IMG/VR virus record: IMGVR_UViG_3300010155_000137
Coordinates: 1 to 20,417 of that record
Length of the DNA: 20,417 bases
From: a virus
Direction: 5' to 3' (one strand)
Shown here piece after piece: positions 1-6,296 of the stretch. The first letter of the stretch is position 1; each line of letters begins with the position of its first letter. The notes under the pieces were generated by a model. That model worked only from the letters and a program-made list of their open reading frames with translations, was not told the origin of the DNA and made no database searches. The position numbers and the translations under genes are program-made.

Positions 1-1531
1 AGGCTAGTCCACGCTCGTATCTTTCTTTGGTGTACTTAATAATAAGTTTAGCCATGACAACTACATCCACACCACTCTGTATGTTTACAGTACTACTGAT
101 ACTGTGGTCTACAAACTCCTGTGTCTCAGCCTGTAACTCCATACGTTTATCCAACCCTTTCATTGTAGAAGAAAGATCATACGCTGTTTGAATCTTGTCA
201 GGATTAATACCTAAGTCAATCAAAGCTTGCGCTGTTGCATCCACCATGTATTGCGCCTTCCACTTGTGGCCCTCCTCAATGTATCTACGAATGTATGCCT
301 TCGCAAACACTGGCTCAATGCCCGACGTGGTACCGGCAAGGATCGAAATACTCCCTGTCGGAGCGATTGCTCGGTACCCTTTAGGTCTCGATAAGAATAA
401 CCTATCGCAGTGTTCGTTTGCACCCCTCTCTGATTCTTCTTTATAGACTTGTAACCATTCTTTAAGCTCATCATTAACCTCGTACTTGTATCCTCGTTTA
501 AGTAACCATTCATGCATCCCCATCAAACCAAGGCCAAGCCTTGAGTTCTTCTGTCTTACTAGCTCTACCTTTTCGTACGGTAGTTCTGCTCTGATAAGGC
601 CGCACACAAGGAACTTAGACGCAAGGTACACCACATCTTTAAAGTCTTCCAGCGTTTCAACATTCGCAAGATTAACAGACCCCAAGTTACATACATCGCT
701 ATCATCTTCCGACGTAACTTCCGTACAAGCATTTCGTAGCGTTTCATTTTGTTTGTCTCCAAAGTTAAAAGAGAACCCCGGTTCACCAGTCATAACAGCT
801 TGCTTAACATTCTCTTGGAAGATGTCTGACATCGGATTACGAAGCCAAGCATCATCATAGTTAAGGCTTATGTTCATCATGTCTAGTGGTGCATTAAATT
901 CAAAGTCATGATACTTAGCATCATAATAAGTAAAGGGCTTGCCATCTTTGGTATACGCCCCTTGAATTACCATCTCATGCCAGTTTTTAGAAGCTAAGAA
1001 CTGAGTAGCATCCTCATGTAAGTGGTTCATGCTCATGTAGATCGCAGACCTACGACCACCACCCTGCATAACTTCTCTACCTATACCATTGATAGCACGC
1101 ATCAAGGGTAACGGACCAGACGCTATGCCACCCGTCCTGTTCAACCTTCTACCAGATGGCCTAGCTACTGAGATGTCACCACCTATGCCACCACCTGTCA
1201 TCAAGCAGGACATAGAGTTAGCAGTGAGATCAACCCACGATTCTCTAGTATCTTCCTCAAGCCTGAGCAAGTAACAGTTGTTGAAGAACTTAGCTGGTCT
1301 GCCAGCGTAGTATATATATCTACCACCCGGCATGAACCGCTGCTCTCTGATGTTCTTAGCAAGTTCATCTTGCTCTTCTTTTATCATCAGGTTATTTTTC
1401 TTGCCATCTGCAGTACCGCAGACATGGTTGACGATAGTGTTAGCCCTATCTTCCCATGTTTCTAATGGCGTACTAGCATATTTGTTTCGGAATGTGGTCT
1501 CCCCGAGTAGAGTGCGCCATTTAAATGTCAT
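1..1531 (-). CDS. nrdJ: Adenosylcobalamin-dependent (class II) ribonucleotide reductase, C-terminus off the window
   Basis: The frame is open for 510 codons from the ATG at 1531 to the left edge, so only the C-terminus is missing. The enzyme reduces ribonucleotides to deoxyribonucleotides for phage DNA synthesis. Visible catalytic features are Cys86 in FNNCYLL and Cys281 in DVCNLGSVNL, matching the reducing cysteine pair, and Asn267-Cys269-Glu271 in NACTE, matching the radical cysteine with its Asn and Glu partners. Further family motifs are MTGGGIGGDISVARPSG and PTGSISILAGTTSGIEP. The late FVDHSISSTVNI motif is typical of class II enzymes, and no small-subunit gene is seen here; class II rather than class I is therefore inferred. 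The ATG overlaps the upstream 93-aa gene by 11 bases, with GGAG about 12 bases upstream. It is the last visible gene of the leftward operon. Confidence 0.9.
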   Translation of the reverse strand, partial: MTFKWRTLLGETTFRNKYASTPLETWEDRANTIVNHVCGTADGKKNNLMIKEEQDELAKNIREQRFMPGGRYIYYAGRPAKFFNNCYLLRLEEDTRESWVDLTANSMSCLMTGGGIGGDISVARPSGRRLNRTGGIASGPLPLMRAINGIGREVMQGGGRRSAIYMSMNHLHEDATQFLASKNWHEMVIQGAYTKDGKPFTYYDAKYHDFEFNAPLDMMNISLNYDDAWLRNPMSDIFQENVKQAVMTGEPGFSFNFGDKQNETLRNACTEVTSEDDSDVCNLGSVNLANVETLEDFKDVVYLASKFLVCGLIRAELPYEKVELVRQKNSRLGLGLMGMHEWLLKRGYKYEVNDELKEWLQVYKEESERGANEHCDRLFLSRPKGYRAIAPTGSISILAGTTSGIEPVFAKAYIRRYIEEGHKWKAQYMVDATAQALIDLGINPDKIQTAYDLSSTMKGLDKRMELQAETQEFVDHSISSTVNIQSGVDVVVMAKLIIKYTKERYERGLA

Positions 1532-1802
1532 TATATCTGTAGTCTCCTATGATTCCCTTCTGCCAATCCCAATCCTTCCCAACCTTTTCCATCTTAGATA
1601 TGTTCTTCTCTCTTTCGTAGTGAGATGCTGCTGAACCAGCTTTGTTATAAGAAGAAAAGAATACATCCCCATCTAACTCAGCAAACTCAGTAAAGAACTC
1701 GCTCATATCATCGGCACATCTAATGGTCGCCTTCCATAACTCCTTGGAGTCATAAATGATTTCATCTTCAGTCTTATCTCTTGGCTTGTAGTTACCGCTC
1801 AT
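1521..1802 (-). CDS. Hypothetical protein, 93 aa, directly upstream of the reductase
   Basis: The product starts MSGNYKPRDKTEDEI and is acidic and aromatic-rich (DWDWQKGIIGDYRY near the end), with no signal peptide or membrane segment. I chose the ATG at 1802 because GGGAG lies about 7 bases upstream. The frame is open further upstream, but that part lies inside the 137-aa gene and is not needed. The start overlaps the end of the 137-aa gene by 11 bases, and the stop overlaps the reductase start by 11 bases, so the gene is wedged between two others and probably translationally coupled to both. I do not recognise the family. A role linked to nucleotide metabolism would be a guess from position only. 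Confidence 0.75.
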   Translation of the reverse strand: MSGNYKPRDKTEDEIIYDSKELWKATIRCADDMSEFFTEFAELDGDVFFSSYNKAGSAASHYEREKNISKMEKVGKDWDWQKGIIGDYRYNDI

Positions 1803-2205
1803 CTTTGTTCTCCCGTTTGAAGTCATCTGATTCATCTTCGCTGAAGACATTAAACTTATATGCACCAACAATTTGCAAAACAGCTCGACCCTTTGATCGT
1901 TTCTCTGCCATCTCAGGGACATAATTGCTTTGACAATTTCCTCCATCACCATGCCATGCGCTGGCAAAGGTTTCGATTTGAAGTTCACCCATAGTAGCTA
2001 CTGCTTTCATAACGCAGAACTCTTGACTCATAACTACTGGAGTGTAAGCTATTGAGATGTCATGTATCCATTGAATCTTCTCGATACCAGCCCTAGTAAT
2101 AAGGGCTATAGTTTTGCCGCCTTTCTTCATCTTCCAGATATCCTCATCCATAACGAGGCCGCAGTTTTGTACAAGCTGAGTCATAAACTCTTTACGAGTT
2201 GTCAT
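1792..2205 (-). CDS. Hypothetical protein, 137 aa
   Basis: The ATG at 2205 has an AAGGAG ribosome site about 8 bases upstream and sits inside the end of the nuclease-like gene (14-base overlap). The protein is soluble and mixed alpha/beta, with motifs DIWKMKKGGKTIALITRAGIE, split here as DIWKMKKGG and KTIALITRAGIE, then WIHDISIAYTPVVMSQEFCV, and a charged tail rich in Asp, Glu, Lys and Arg. No catalytic signature is clear to me. It belongs to the same packed leftward operon and overlaps the next gene by 11 bases. Family and function are unknown; that it is a real gene is well supported by the ribosome site and the tight spacing. Confidence 0.75.
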   Translation of the reverse strand: MTTRKEFMTQLVQNCGLVMDEDIWKMKKGGKTIALITRAGIEKIQWIHDISIAYTPVVMSQEFCVMKAVATMGELQIETFASAWHGDGGNCQSNYVPEMAEKRSKGRAVLQIVGAYKFNVFSEDESDDFKRENKDER

Positions 2206-2482
2206 CTGTAATCTCCTTAAAGTCTTTTAATTTCAATACGATATAACTGTCTTCATACTTCATCTGCTTCTGATGCAACACAACCATTGGCTTACGATGT
2301 TCCGCCTCAATCACTGCTTGTTCCATTGCATCATGCAACCATTGAGGTAAAGTCTTTCGATGCTTCACCTCTATACTCCAGCGAGGATGCTCCACATCTC
2401 GGCGTGACTCACCGTTACAACCAGTGCGTTCACCACCTAGCAGCCTAGCTACCTCTCGTTCACAGTGTTTCCATGTAGTCAT
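2192..2482 (-). CDS. Small PD-(D/E)XK nuclease-like protein, 96 aa
   Basis: The product has an N-terminal helix with Glu10 (CEREVARLLGGERTG), then GESRRDVEHPRWSIEVKHR with Asp29, Glu38 and Lys40. This matches the D-x(n)-E-x-K catalytic pattern of the PD-(D/E)XK fold, as in VRR-Nuc and phage resolvase-like nucleases; the following helix (LPQWLHDAMEQAVIEA) and hydrophobic strand (KPMVVLHQK) also fit. Such proteins cleave DNA, often branched or damaged DNA, and about 100 aa is normal for the minimal fold. The ATG overlaps the stop of the upstream 36-aa frame as ATGA, without a clear ribosome site of its own, so coupled translation is likely. The fold assignment is from motif reading only; the substrate is not known. 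Confidence 0.7.
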   Translation of the reverse strand: MTTWKHCEREVARLLGGERTGCNGESRRDVEHPRWSIEVKHRKTLPQWLHDAMEQAVIEAEHRKPMVVLHQKQMKYEDSYIVLKLKDFKEITDDNS

Positions 2483-2589
2483 GATAAGTGCGGGGGATAG
2501 TTATCGTGGCACAAAGGAGCCGACCAGCAAGAACCACGACAACCTTTACGGACACCCCCGCTTGCCCGACCCATTATCTCACTGGTCAT
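2479..2589 (-). CDS. Cys/His-rich miniprotein, 36 aa
   Basis: This 36-codon frame exactly fills the space between the 64-aa gene and the nuclease-like gene. Its ATG overlaps the upstream TGA and its own TGA overlaps the downstream ATG, both as ATGA. The product is basic in the middle (GGVRKGCRGSCW) and carries Cys17, Cys21, Cys27, His28 and His34, which could bind zinc. No ribosome site is obvious, so it would depend on coupling from the upstream gene. The double exact overlap is the main evidence that it is real; it could still be a stretch that merely links its neighbours. I do not recognise a family. Confidence 0.55.
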   Translation of the reverse strand: MTSEIMGRASGGVRKGCRGSCWSAPLCHDNYPPHLS

Positions 2590-2780
2590 TTTCTAAATGA
2601 ATTAAAGAACCAATCTTTAGCTTTGGTATAGCTAGAGAACTTATGATCTTCTATAAGATCAGGATAGAATGTTAACGGGCTAGTTGTCTCATCATACTGG
2701 TAGATGTCTAGCCTTTTTGATTCTGGTCGCCACATTCCTTGGAATCTACCACGGTTAAGTTGCTTTGGTTTTCTTTGCAT
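2586..2780 (-). CDS. Hypothetical basic protein, 64 aa
   Basis: The product starts MQRKPKQLNRGRFQGMW and ends DWFFNSFRK. It is basic at the N-terminus and aromatic-rich (DIYQYDETTSPLTFYPDL), with no membrane segment. I chose the ATG at 2780 because AGGTGG lies about 9 bases upstream; a GTG at 2792 is in frame but lies on that ribosome site. The start overlaps the end of the zinc-ribbon gene by 26 bases, and its TGA overlaps the ATG of the 36-aa miniprotein. Function is unknown. Confidence 0.65.
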   Translation of the reverse strand: MQRKPKQLNRGRFQGMWRPESKRLDIYQYDETTSPLTFYPDLIEDHKFSSYTKAKDWFFNSFRK

Positions 2781-3021
2781 ATATTTTACCACCTAATAGT
2801 TTACTTGTCAAGGCTTTTTCTTTACATCTTGCATACCATTCATCTTTAGTCTCGTCATCTTTCTTAAACAAATCCCTCTCTAATAACAAGGCTTTGAACA
2901 GGTGCTTGAATCCCCATAGCTTACCTCCATACCACTGTTTGCTATAGTCTTCAGCCCAACAGGTATCACATAAAGAAGTAGGCCAGAGTTGAGTAACACG
3001 CTTTCCGCATCTGCATTTCAT
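2755..3021 (-). CDS. Zinc-ribbon protein, 88 aa
   Basis: The N-terminus has Cys3-x-Cys5 and Cys18-x-x-Cys21 (MKCRCGKRV and SLCDTCWAED), a typical four-cysteine zinc ribbon. It is followed by a helical, strongly charged region (LFKALLLERDLFKKDDETK) and a lysine-rich tail (KIYAKKTKAT). Small zinc-ribbon proteins in phages often bind nucleic acid or host proteins, but nothing here says which. The ATG overlaps the TGA of the 207-aa gene as ATGA, so translation is probably coupled. The zinc site is seen directly; the role is not known. Confidence 0.75.
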   Translation of the reverse strand: MKCRCGKRVTQLWPTSLCDTCWAEDYSKQWYGGKLWGFKHLFKALLLERDLFKKDDETKDEWYARCKEKALTSKLLGGKIYAKKTKAT

Positions 3022-3641
3022 GTTAAGTACCCATATCGTTTAGGATAGTCTGGAAACAACGGCCCAAATGGTACACCTTCGCCATTAAATTTGCACAATG
3101 ATGACTGCTCTGGTATGTATACCTCGATACCTAAACCTCGTGCAAACCCTATTAAGTATTCTAAATTCGGACGTTGATATTTATACTCAGTTTTATATGA
3201 AGGGTCATTAGGATCAAGCGCCTCTATATCATCCATGTCAACGCCCCATATCCCTATCTTTGATTCATAAAGAGGGCCATCTCTATAACGGTAAGACTTA
3301 ATACGATGAATAGCCAGCCCTAACATGTAAGCTATAGATGAATTAAAGTAATCCACACCTAGAGTATTAATTACTGTCCCTAATGGATATGCCATCGCGT
3401 TTGGCACATCCCACTCATTCTGCATATAAAGAGTGCTTAAAGAATTTAATCTATCAAAATATCTAGGGGGTAATATCGTCGAGTCTTTGAGTAGTTCTAA
3501 TGCATGTATCTCAAAGTGTACATCAATCAGTTCCCACATAGAGTCCCAAGGCAATCCCCATATCTCCCATTCATCATCACCCCAAGGGGCATCCTCATGG
3601 GTAGATGGAGACAACCCTACTATAGCTATTTGTCTAGACAC
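3018..3641 (-). CDS. Conserved phage protein of unknown function, Rossmann-like, 207 aa
   Basis: The start is a GTG at 3641 with a strong AAGGAG site 8 bases upstream. The protein opens with a beta strand and glycine loop (IAIVGLSPSTHEDAPW), followed by DDEWEIWGL, then FNSSIAYMLGLAI, KIGIWGVDM and QRPNLEYLIGFARGLGIEV. I recall this motif order from hypothetical proteins in many tailed phages. The alternation of strands and helices suggests a Rossmann-like nucleotide-binding fold. That fold is inferred; no enzyme activity can be assigned. It overlaps the 190-aa gene upstream by 16 bases and the zinc-ribbon gene downstream by 4. Confidence 0.75.
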   Translation of the reverse strand: MSRQIAIVGLSPSTHEDAPWGDDEWEIWGLPWDSMWELIDVHFEIHALELLKDSTILPPRYFDRLNSLSTLYMQNEWDVPNAMAYPLGTVINTLGVDYFNSSIAYMLGLAIHRIKSYRYRDGPLYESKIGIWGVDMDDIEALDPNDPSYKTEYKYQRPNLEYLIGFARGLGIEVYIPEQSSLCKFNGEGVPFGPLFPDYPKRYGYLT

Positions 3642-4198
3642 TTTAGAATCTCCTTCTTTTCTGCTGCCATTCTATCCCTCCATTCTTGTGTGGTTTCCTT
3701 ATGTTTGTACTCAACAGTAGATGCATCAAGATAAGTAACAGGGTTATTCTTGGCAGCTAAGACAGGGTTCCAATACTGATTAGAAGGTTTACCGATGCCC
3801 TCACTCAATGTCATGCCTCTAGAGGTAGAGAATCCCATGCCACCAGCATGTTGATTCTTCTGGTACGCAGAGACAACAGCTTCGTCAAGCAGCGGCCCTA
3901 CAGAATCGATATTAACTTGTTGATCCTCGTATGATGGGGGAACCAATGCCTCTGCCTGCCTTTCTGAACCACTGTAATCTTGTAATGTAAAGTACACTTT
4001 AAATAATCTCCTTCTAGCCCATTCAATTTCTTCATGGGTATATGCAGTAAGTTTATTCACCCTTTCAATATGCCTCAAGCATCTATTTCTATAGGCATCA
4101 ATAGGAACAGTACCTACTATCCGCTGATTCGCTGTCAGTTTCTTCAACAACCCTTCAGCTTGAGTAACAATACGTCTTAACAGTACAGAGTCTCTCAT
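3626..4198 (-). CDS. Hypothetical protein, 190 aa
   Basis: The N-terminal part (residues 1-85) is helical and basic (RRIVTQAEGLLKKLTANQR, then HIERVNKLTAYTHEEIEWAR). The middle is loop-rich with a glycine stretch (HAGGMGFSTSRG), and the end is charged (TTQEWRDRMAAEKKEILK). There is no membrane segment and no motif I can name. The ATG at 4198 follows an AT-rich leader with no clear ribosome site, so the start is less certain than elsewhere. It is the first leftward gene after the gap holding the rightward 50-aa gene, so it may have its own promoter. It overlaps the next gene by 16 bases. Confidence 0.65.
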   Translation of the reverse strand: MRDSVLLRRIVTQAEGLLKKLTANQRIVGTVPIDAYRNRCLRHIERVNKLTAYTHEEIEWARRRLFKVYFTLQDYSGSERQAEALVPPSYEDQQVNIDSVGPLLDEAVVSAYQKNQHAGGMGFSTSRGMTLSEGIGKPSNQYWNPVLAAKNNPVTYLDASTVEYKHKETTQEWRDRMAAEKKEILKCLDK

Positions 4199-4287
4199 AT
4201 ATATGACTTTTATAGTTTAATTCATTGATATTATTATTGTTATGAATCAGGTACTTACAGCATAAAGGTGATATAGTAGAGGGAACT

Positions 4288-4440
4288 ATGTCTGAATTAG
4301 AAGTAAAGCTCAAGCGATTGAAACGTAGAAACTACGTCGCCAAGCATAATCACAATAAATCTAAGCGTCATCCGTCAGTCAGGACGTACAAGCGCAAGCC
4401 TAAGTACGCCTCACTCACCGACGATACCCTCCAACAGTAG
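4288..4440 (+). CDS. Small basic phage protein, 50 aa, opposite to its neighbours
   Basis: The ATG at 4288 has GAGGG 5 to 6 bases upstream and opens a 50-codon frame rich in Lys, Arg and His: LKRLKRRNYVAKHNHNKSKR, then TYKRKPKY. The RN-x-VAKH core followed by a Lys/Arg tail resembles short basic proteins seen in many tailed phages; I recall this family but cannot confirm it here. It is the only plausible rightward gene inside the leftward arm. Its last 30 bases run into the end of the leftward 74-aa gene, tail to tail. A TTGTTA-18-CATAAA promoter (4237-4266) is possible but weak. Nucleic-acid binding is a guess from charge. Confidence 0.6.
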   Translation: MSELEVKLKRLKRRNYVAKHNHNKSKRHPSVRTYKRKPKYASLTDDTLQQ

Positions 4441-4635
4441 ACCGCTTGGCCCTGCGCCATGCCATGGTATCTTCCTGACAACATACTTGTTTACTTCAGC
4501 CTTAGCATCCCAGTACATCTCGGTTACTATTGCGCCATCCCAGCTAGCTACACATGCCTCAATACCAGAGGACTTTGTACCTAGTCTGTGTGTTTCACCA
4601 CGATTACCTTCTATACTACCATAATATTGTGCCAT
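4411..4635 (-). CDS. Conserved phage protein of unknown function, 74 aa
   Basis: The product starts MAQYYGSIEGNRGETHRLG and continues with TKSSGIEACVASWDGAIV and KIPWHGAGPSGLLLEG. This pattern (RLG-x-K-x-SG, ASW-x-GA, PWHGAG) recurs in small hypothetical phage and phage-like proteins that I remember as conserved but uncharacterised. It is probably an all-beta soluble protein. I prefer the ATG at 4635, about 10 bases after AGAGGAC, over the in-frame TTG at 4641. It lies 2 bases after the stop of the 223-aa gene and ends inside the opposing 50-aa gene. Confidence 0.75.
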   Translation of the reverse strand: MAQYYGSIEGNRGETHRLGTKSSGIEACVASWDGAIVTEMYWDAKAEVNKYVVRKIPWHGAGPSGLLLEGIVGE

Positions 4636-4637
4636 TG

Positions 4638-5309
4638 TCAATAGTCCTCTGAGTCATCTTGTGGGCCTTGTTTCCCTTCCAAAATACTTTCCCATACTTC
4701 TTGTGAGCTACTAGCTGTTGCGTACATGCCGTCACTCATATAAACACCTTCAGAGGTATCGTACCCCGGAAGATCGCTATACCAATCAAGTTCGGAACCA
4801 TCATAGTGTACTAAGTAACTATCATGCCATATTTTAGGCTCGATTCCTGTACCTCTTGTAAGGTAATAATCCCACAGTATTTTATCTGTCTTCCTTACTT
4901 TCATCCATGATCTCATTCTCCTCATAGATGGTTTATACCCTATCTCTTCTTCGATAGGGATACCCGGATGATCCCAAGGCCAGTGCATACCTATTGATTC
5001 TGATTCTCCCATATCAGGCATGATCCTAGGTTTTTCCATTTTGCTTATTTGATTTATTGCCTCCATTCTTTCGGCTATAAATTCAGCACAGTTTAGTTTG
5101 TTCCACTCAGGTTGCTCTTCGCACGGTGCAAGTAATCCTATCTCTGTGTTATGATCCCAATCAATATATTTAAAATCAATATCTTCAACTGTATATTGTG
5201 TAGCATAATCATATACATTTACTACTAAAGAATAACTACGCACATAAGAAGGGCTAAGATACTCTGGATTAACTTCAATAAGGTCAAACATCTCACTTGT
5301 ATTGTTCAT
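4638..5309 (-). CDS. Hypothetical acidic protein, 223 aa
   Basis: The product is acidic and very rich in Trp, Tyr and Asp (HWPWDHPGIPIEEEIGY, DKILWDYYLTRGTG, ELDWYSDLPGYDTSEG), with one Lys/Arg/Met-rich helix in the middle (KPSMRRMRSWMKVRKTDK). It has no membrane segment. I chose the ATG at 5309 because TGAGGA lies about 9 bases upstream; a TTG at 5324 is possible in frame. It overlaps the 54-aa gene by 17 bases. Strongly acidic early phage proteins are sometimes DNA mimics or host-protein inhibitors, but that is only a thought prompted by composition. No family recognised. Confidence 0.7.
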   Translation of the reverse strand: MNNTSEMFDLIEVNPEYLSPSYVRSYSLVVNVYDYATQYTVEDIDFKYIDWDHNTEIGLLAPCEEQPEWNKLNCAEFIAERMEAINQISKMEKPRIMPDMGESESIGMHWPWDHPGIPIEEEIGYKPSMRRMRSWMKVRKTDKILWDYYLTRGTGIEPKIWHDSYLVHYDGSELDWYSDLPGYDTSEGVYMSDGMYATASSSQEVWESILEGKQGPQDDSEDY

Positions 5310-5457
5310 TAATAGAATCCTCAAGGTACATATCCTCTAACACTTTCATATAGTTACGAGTGAATGTTAAGGGATCTTGTAAGTAATACTCTTCATCAAG
5401 ACGAGGCTCATACTTCATTGCCTCGCTCGATCCTAACGGGTACGTCTTGTTATACAT
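5293..5457 (-). CDS. Hypothetical protein, 54 aa
   Basis: This short frame fills the space between the 88-aa and 223-aa genes. The ATG at 5457 overlaps the end of the 88-aa gene by 8 bases, with AGGGGAT about 8 bases upstream, and the stop lies 17 bases inside the next gene. The product is charged and Tyr-rich (KYEPRLDEEYYLQDPLTF, then NYMKVLEDMYLEDSINEQ) and probably helical. The ribosome site plus exact packing make it a likely real gene. Function is unknown. Confidence 0.65.
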   Translation of the reverse strand: MYNKTYPLGSSEAMKYEPRLDEEYYLQDPLTFTRNYMKVLEDMYLEDSINEQYK

Positions 5458-5716
5458 TGGTGTATCCCCTGATTTCGCTTAGTGAACTCTCTGCTTCATC
5501 AACCAAACTGTCTATGTAATACATACCATTTTCAAGATCATCAACTCTCTCAGCTTTGTCATACATCTCTTGAAGGTCATCCATCCATCTCTTTAATTTT
5601 TTAATATAAAAATTATCATTCTGATTAATCTCTCCATCAAGTATATCATACAATGGAAGGACTACTTCATGGTCTGATTCTTTAATCGCTTCAATAATCT
5701 TATCTATTAGTGTCAT
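5450..5716 (-). CDS. Hypothetical acidic helical protein, 88 aa
   Basis: The sequence is almost wholly helical, with heptad-like spacing of hydrophobic residues (LIDKIIEAIKES, then KKLKRWMDDLQEMYDKAERV and SLVDEAESSLSEI), so it may form a coiled coil or helical bundle. It is acidic overall and lacks a membrane segment. Its ATG shares one base with the preceding stop (TAATG), which indicates coupling to the 85-aa gene. No family is recognised. Confidence 0.7.
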   Translation of the reverse strand: MTLIDKIIEAIKESDHEVVLPLYDILDGEINQNDNFYIKKLKRWMDDLQEMYDKAERVDDLENGMYYIDSLVDEAESSLSEIRGYTNV

Positions 5717-5973
5717 TAGAATGGTTCCTTTCCTATTGGAGTGTGTAGTTTCTCTTGCATATTCAGATCATCATCTTGGATAATCTGACCCAATACTGCA
5801 TGTAAATCTTGAATCTCATCAATATCATACAGCTTCAAGACATTACCTCTGAGTCCTGACTTACAGGTAATCATTACATTTACATCAACAGGTTTATGCG
5901 ATTCATAATAAGCCACCACTATATGATGCTTTAGGTGTGCTGCAAATGCAACAGTAGCTGTATGTTCAGCCAT
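5716..5973 (-). CDS. Hypothetical protein, 85 aa
   Basis: The ATG at 5973 is preceded by an excellent GGAGGG ribosome site 6 bases upstream. The product begins MAEHTATVAFAAHLKHHIVV and has alternating hydrophobic strands (VNVMITCKSGLRGNVLKLYD), then an acidic helix (DIDEIQDLHAVLGQIIQDDD). It is small, soluble and probably alpha/beta. The strong ribosome site suggests efficient early expression from P2. It overlaps the 56-aa gene upstream by 8 bases. Function is unknown. Confidence 0.75.
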   Translation of the reverse strand: MAEHTATVAFAAHLKHHIVVAYYESHKPVDVNVMITCKSGLRGNVLKLYDIDEIQDLHAVLGQIIQDDDLNMQEKLHTPIGKEPF

Positions 5974-6136
5974 AATAACCCTCCGATTCTAATTGAAATG
6001 TCTCGTCTTCCCAGAAGTGGCGCTGTTCACAACCACAGTTATGACAGAGGTTCATGCCTCTCTCAGCCCACCACTCATCGACATACTGCAAACAACCATT
6101 GATTACATCAGGCATATAGCCGTCACATTCATCCAT
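5966..6136 (-). CDS. Cys/His miniprotein, 56 aa, possible zinc finger
   Basis: The ATG at 6136 has GGGAG 7 bases upstream, and the frame ends 8 bases inside the 85-aa gene. The product is acidic and contains Cys4, Cys15, Cys31, His32, Cys34, Cys36 and His40 (NLCHNCGCEQRHFWEDE), a cluster that could hold one zinc ion. Flanking Trp residues (DEWWAERG, HFW) suggest a compact folded domain. It is the second gene after promoter P2. The ribosome site and packing support a real gene; metal binding and function are inferred or unknown. Confidence 0.7.
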   Translation of the reverse strand: MDECDGYMPDVINGCLQYVDEWWAERGMNLCHNCGCEQRHFWEDETFQLESEGYYG

Positions 6137-6188
6137 TTCTTTTCTCCCAGAATTTCCTCAGTAAGCTTACACTTCCAGTGATGGATCA

Positions 6189-6290
6189 TTACCATTCATC
6201 CTTCATTATCCAATATACTAATAACCATAACAGCCAAAGAGTAACAGTAACTCCCAATACAAAACCAAATACATATTCATACATAATCAT
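6189..6290 (-). CDS. Single-pass membrane miniprotein, 33 aa (or 31 aa)
   Basis: This is the first frame after promoter P2. It encodes a short N-terminal stretch, one uninterrupted hydrophobic segment of about 24 residues (YVFGFVLGVTVTLWLLWLLV and on) and a short charged tail (MKDEW). The ATG at 6290 is about 4 bases after AGGT, while the third codon is also ATG (6284) at a better distance of about 9, so either start may be used. Phage miniproteins of this form insert in the inner membrane. The role is unknown. Short length lowers confidence, but the clean membrane segment and position right after a promoter favour a gene. Confidence 0.6.
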   Translation of the reverse strand: MIMYEYVFGFVLGVTVTLWLLWLLVYWIMKDEW

Positions 6291-6296
6291 TTACCT

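Noticed and set aside
2781-2792. GTG start for the 64-aa gene
   Set aside because: It lies on the AGGTGG ribosome site that serves the ATG at 2780.
4285-4313. Leftward TTGAGC-17-CATAGT promoter before the 190-aa gene
   Set aside because: Spacing is right, but each box matches only 4 of 6 and it lies inside the rightward 50-aa gene.
6103-6189. Leftward 28-codon frame between the membrane miniprotein and the 56-aa gene
   Set aside because: A TAATG overlap and an AGGA upstream are suggestive, but it overlaps the better supported 56-aa gene by 34 bases and its product is unremarkable. Left undecided.
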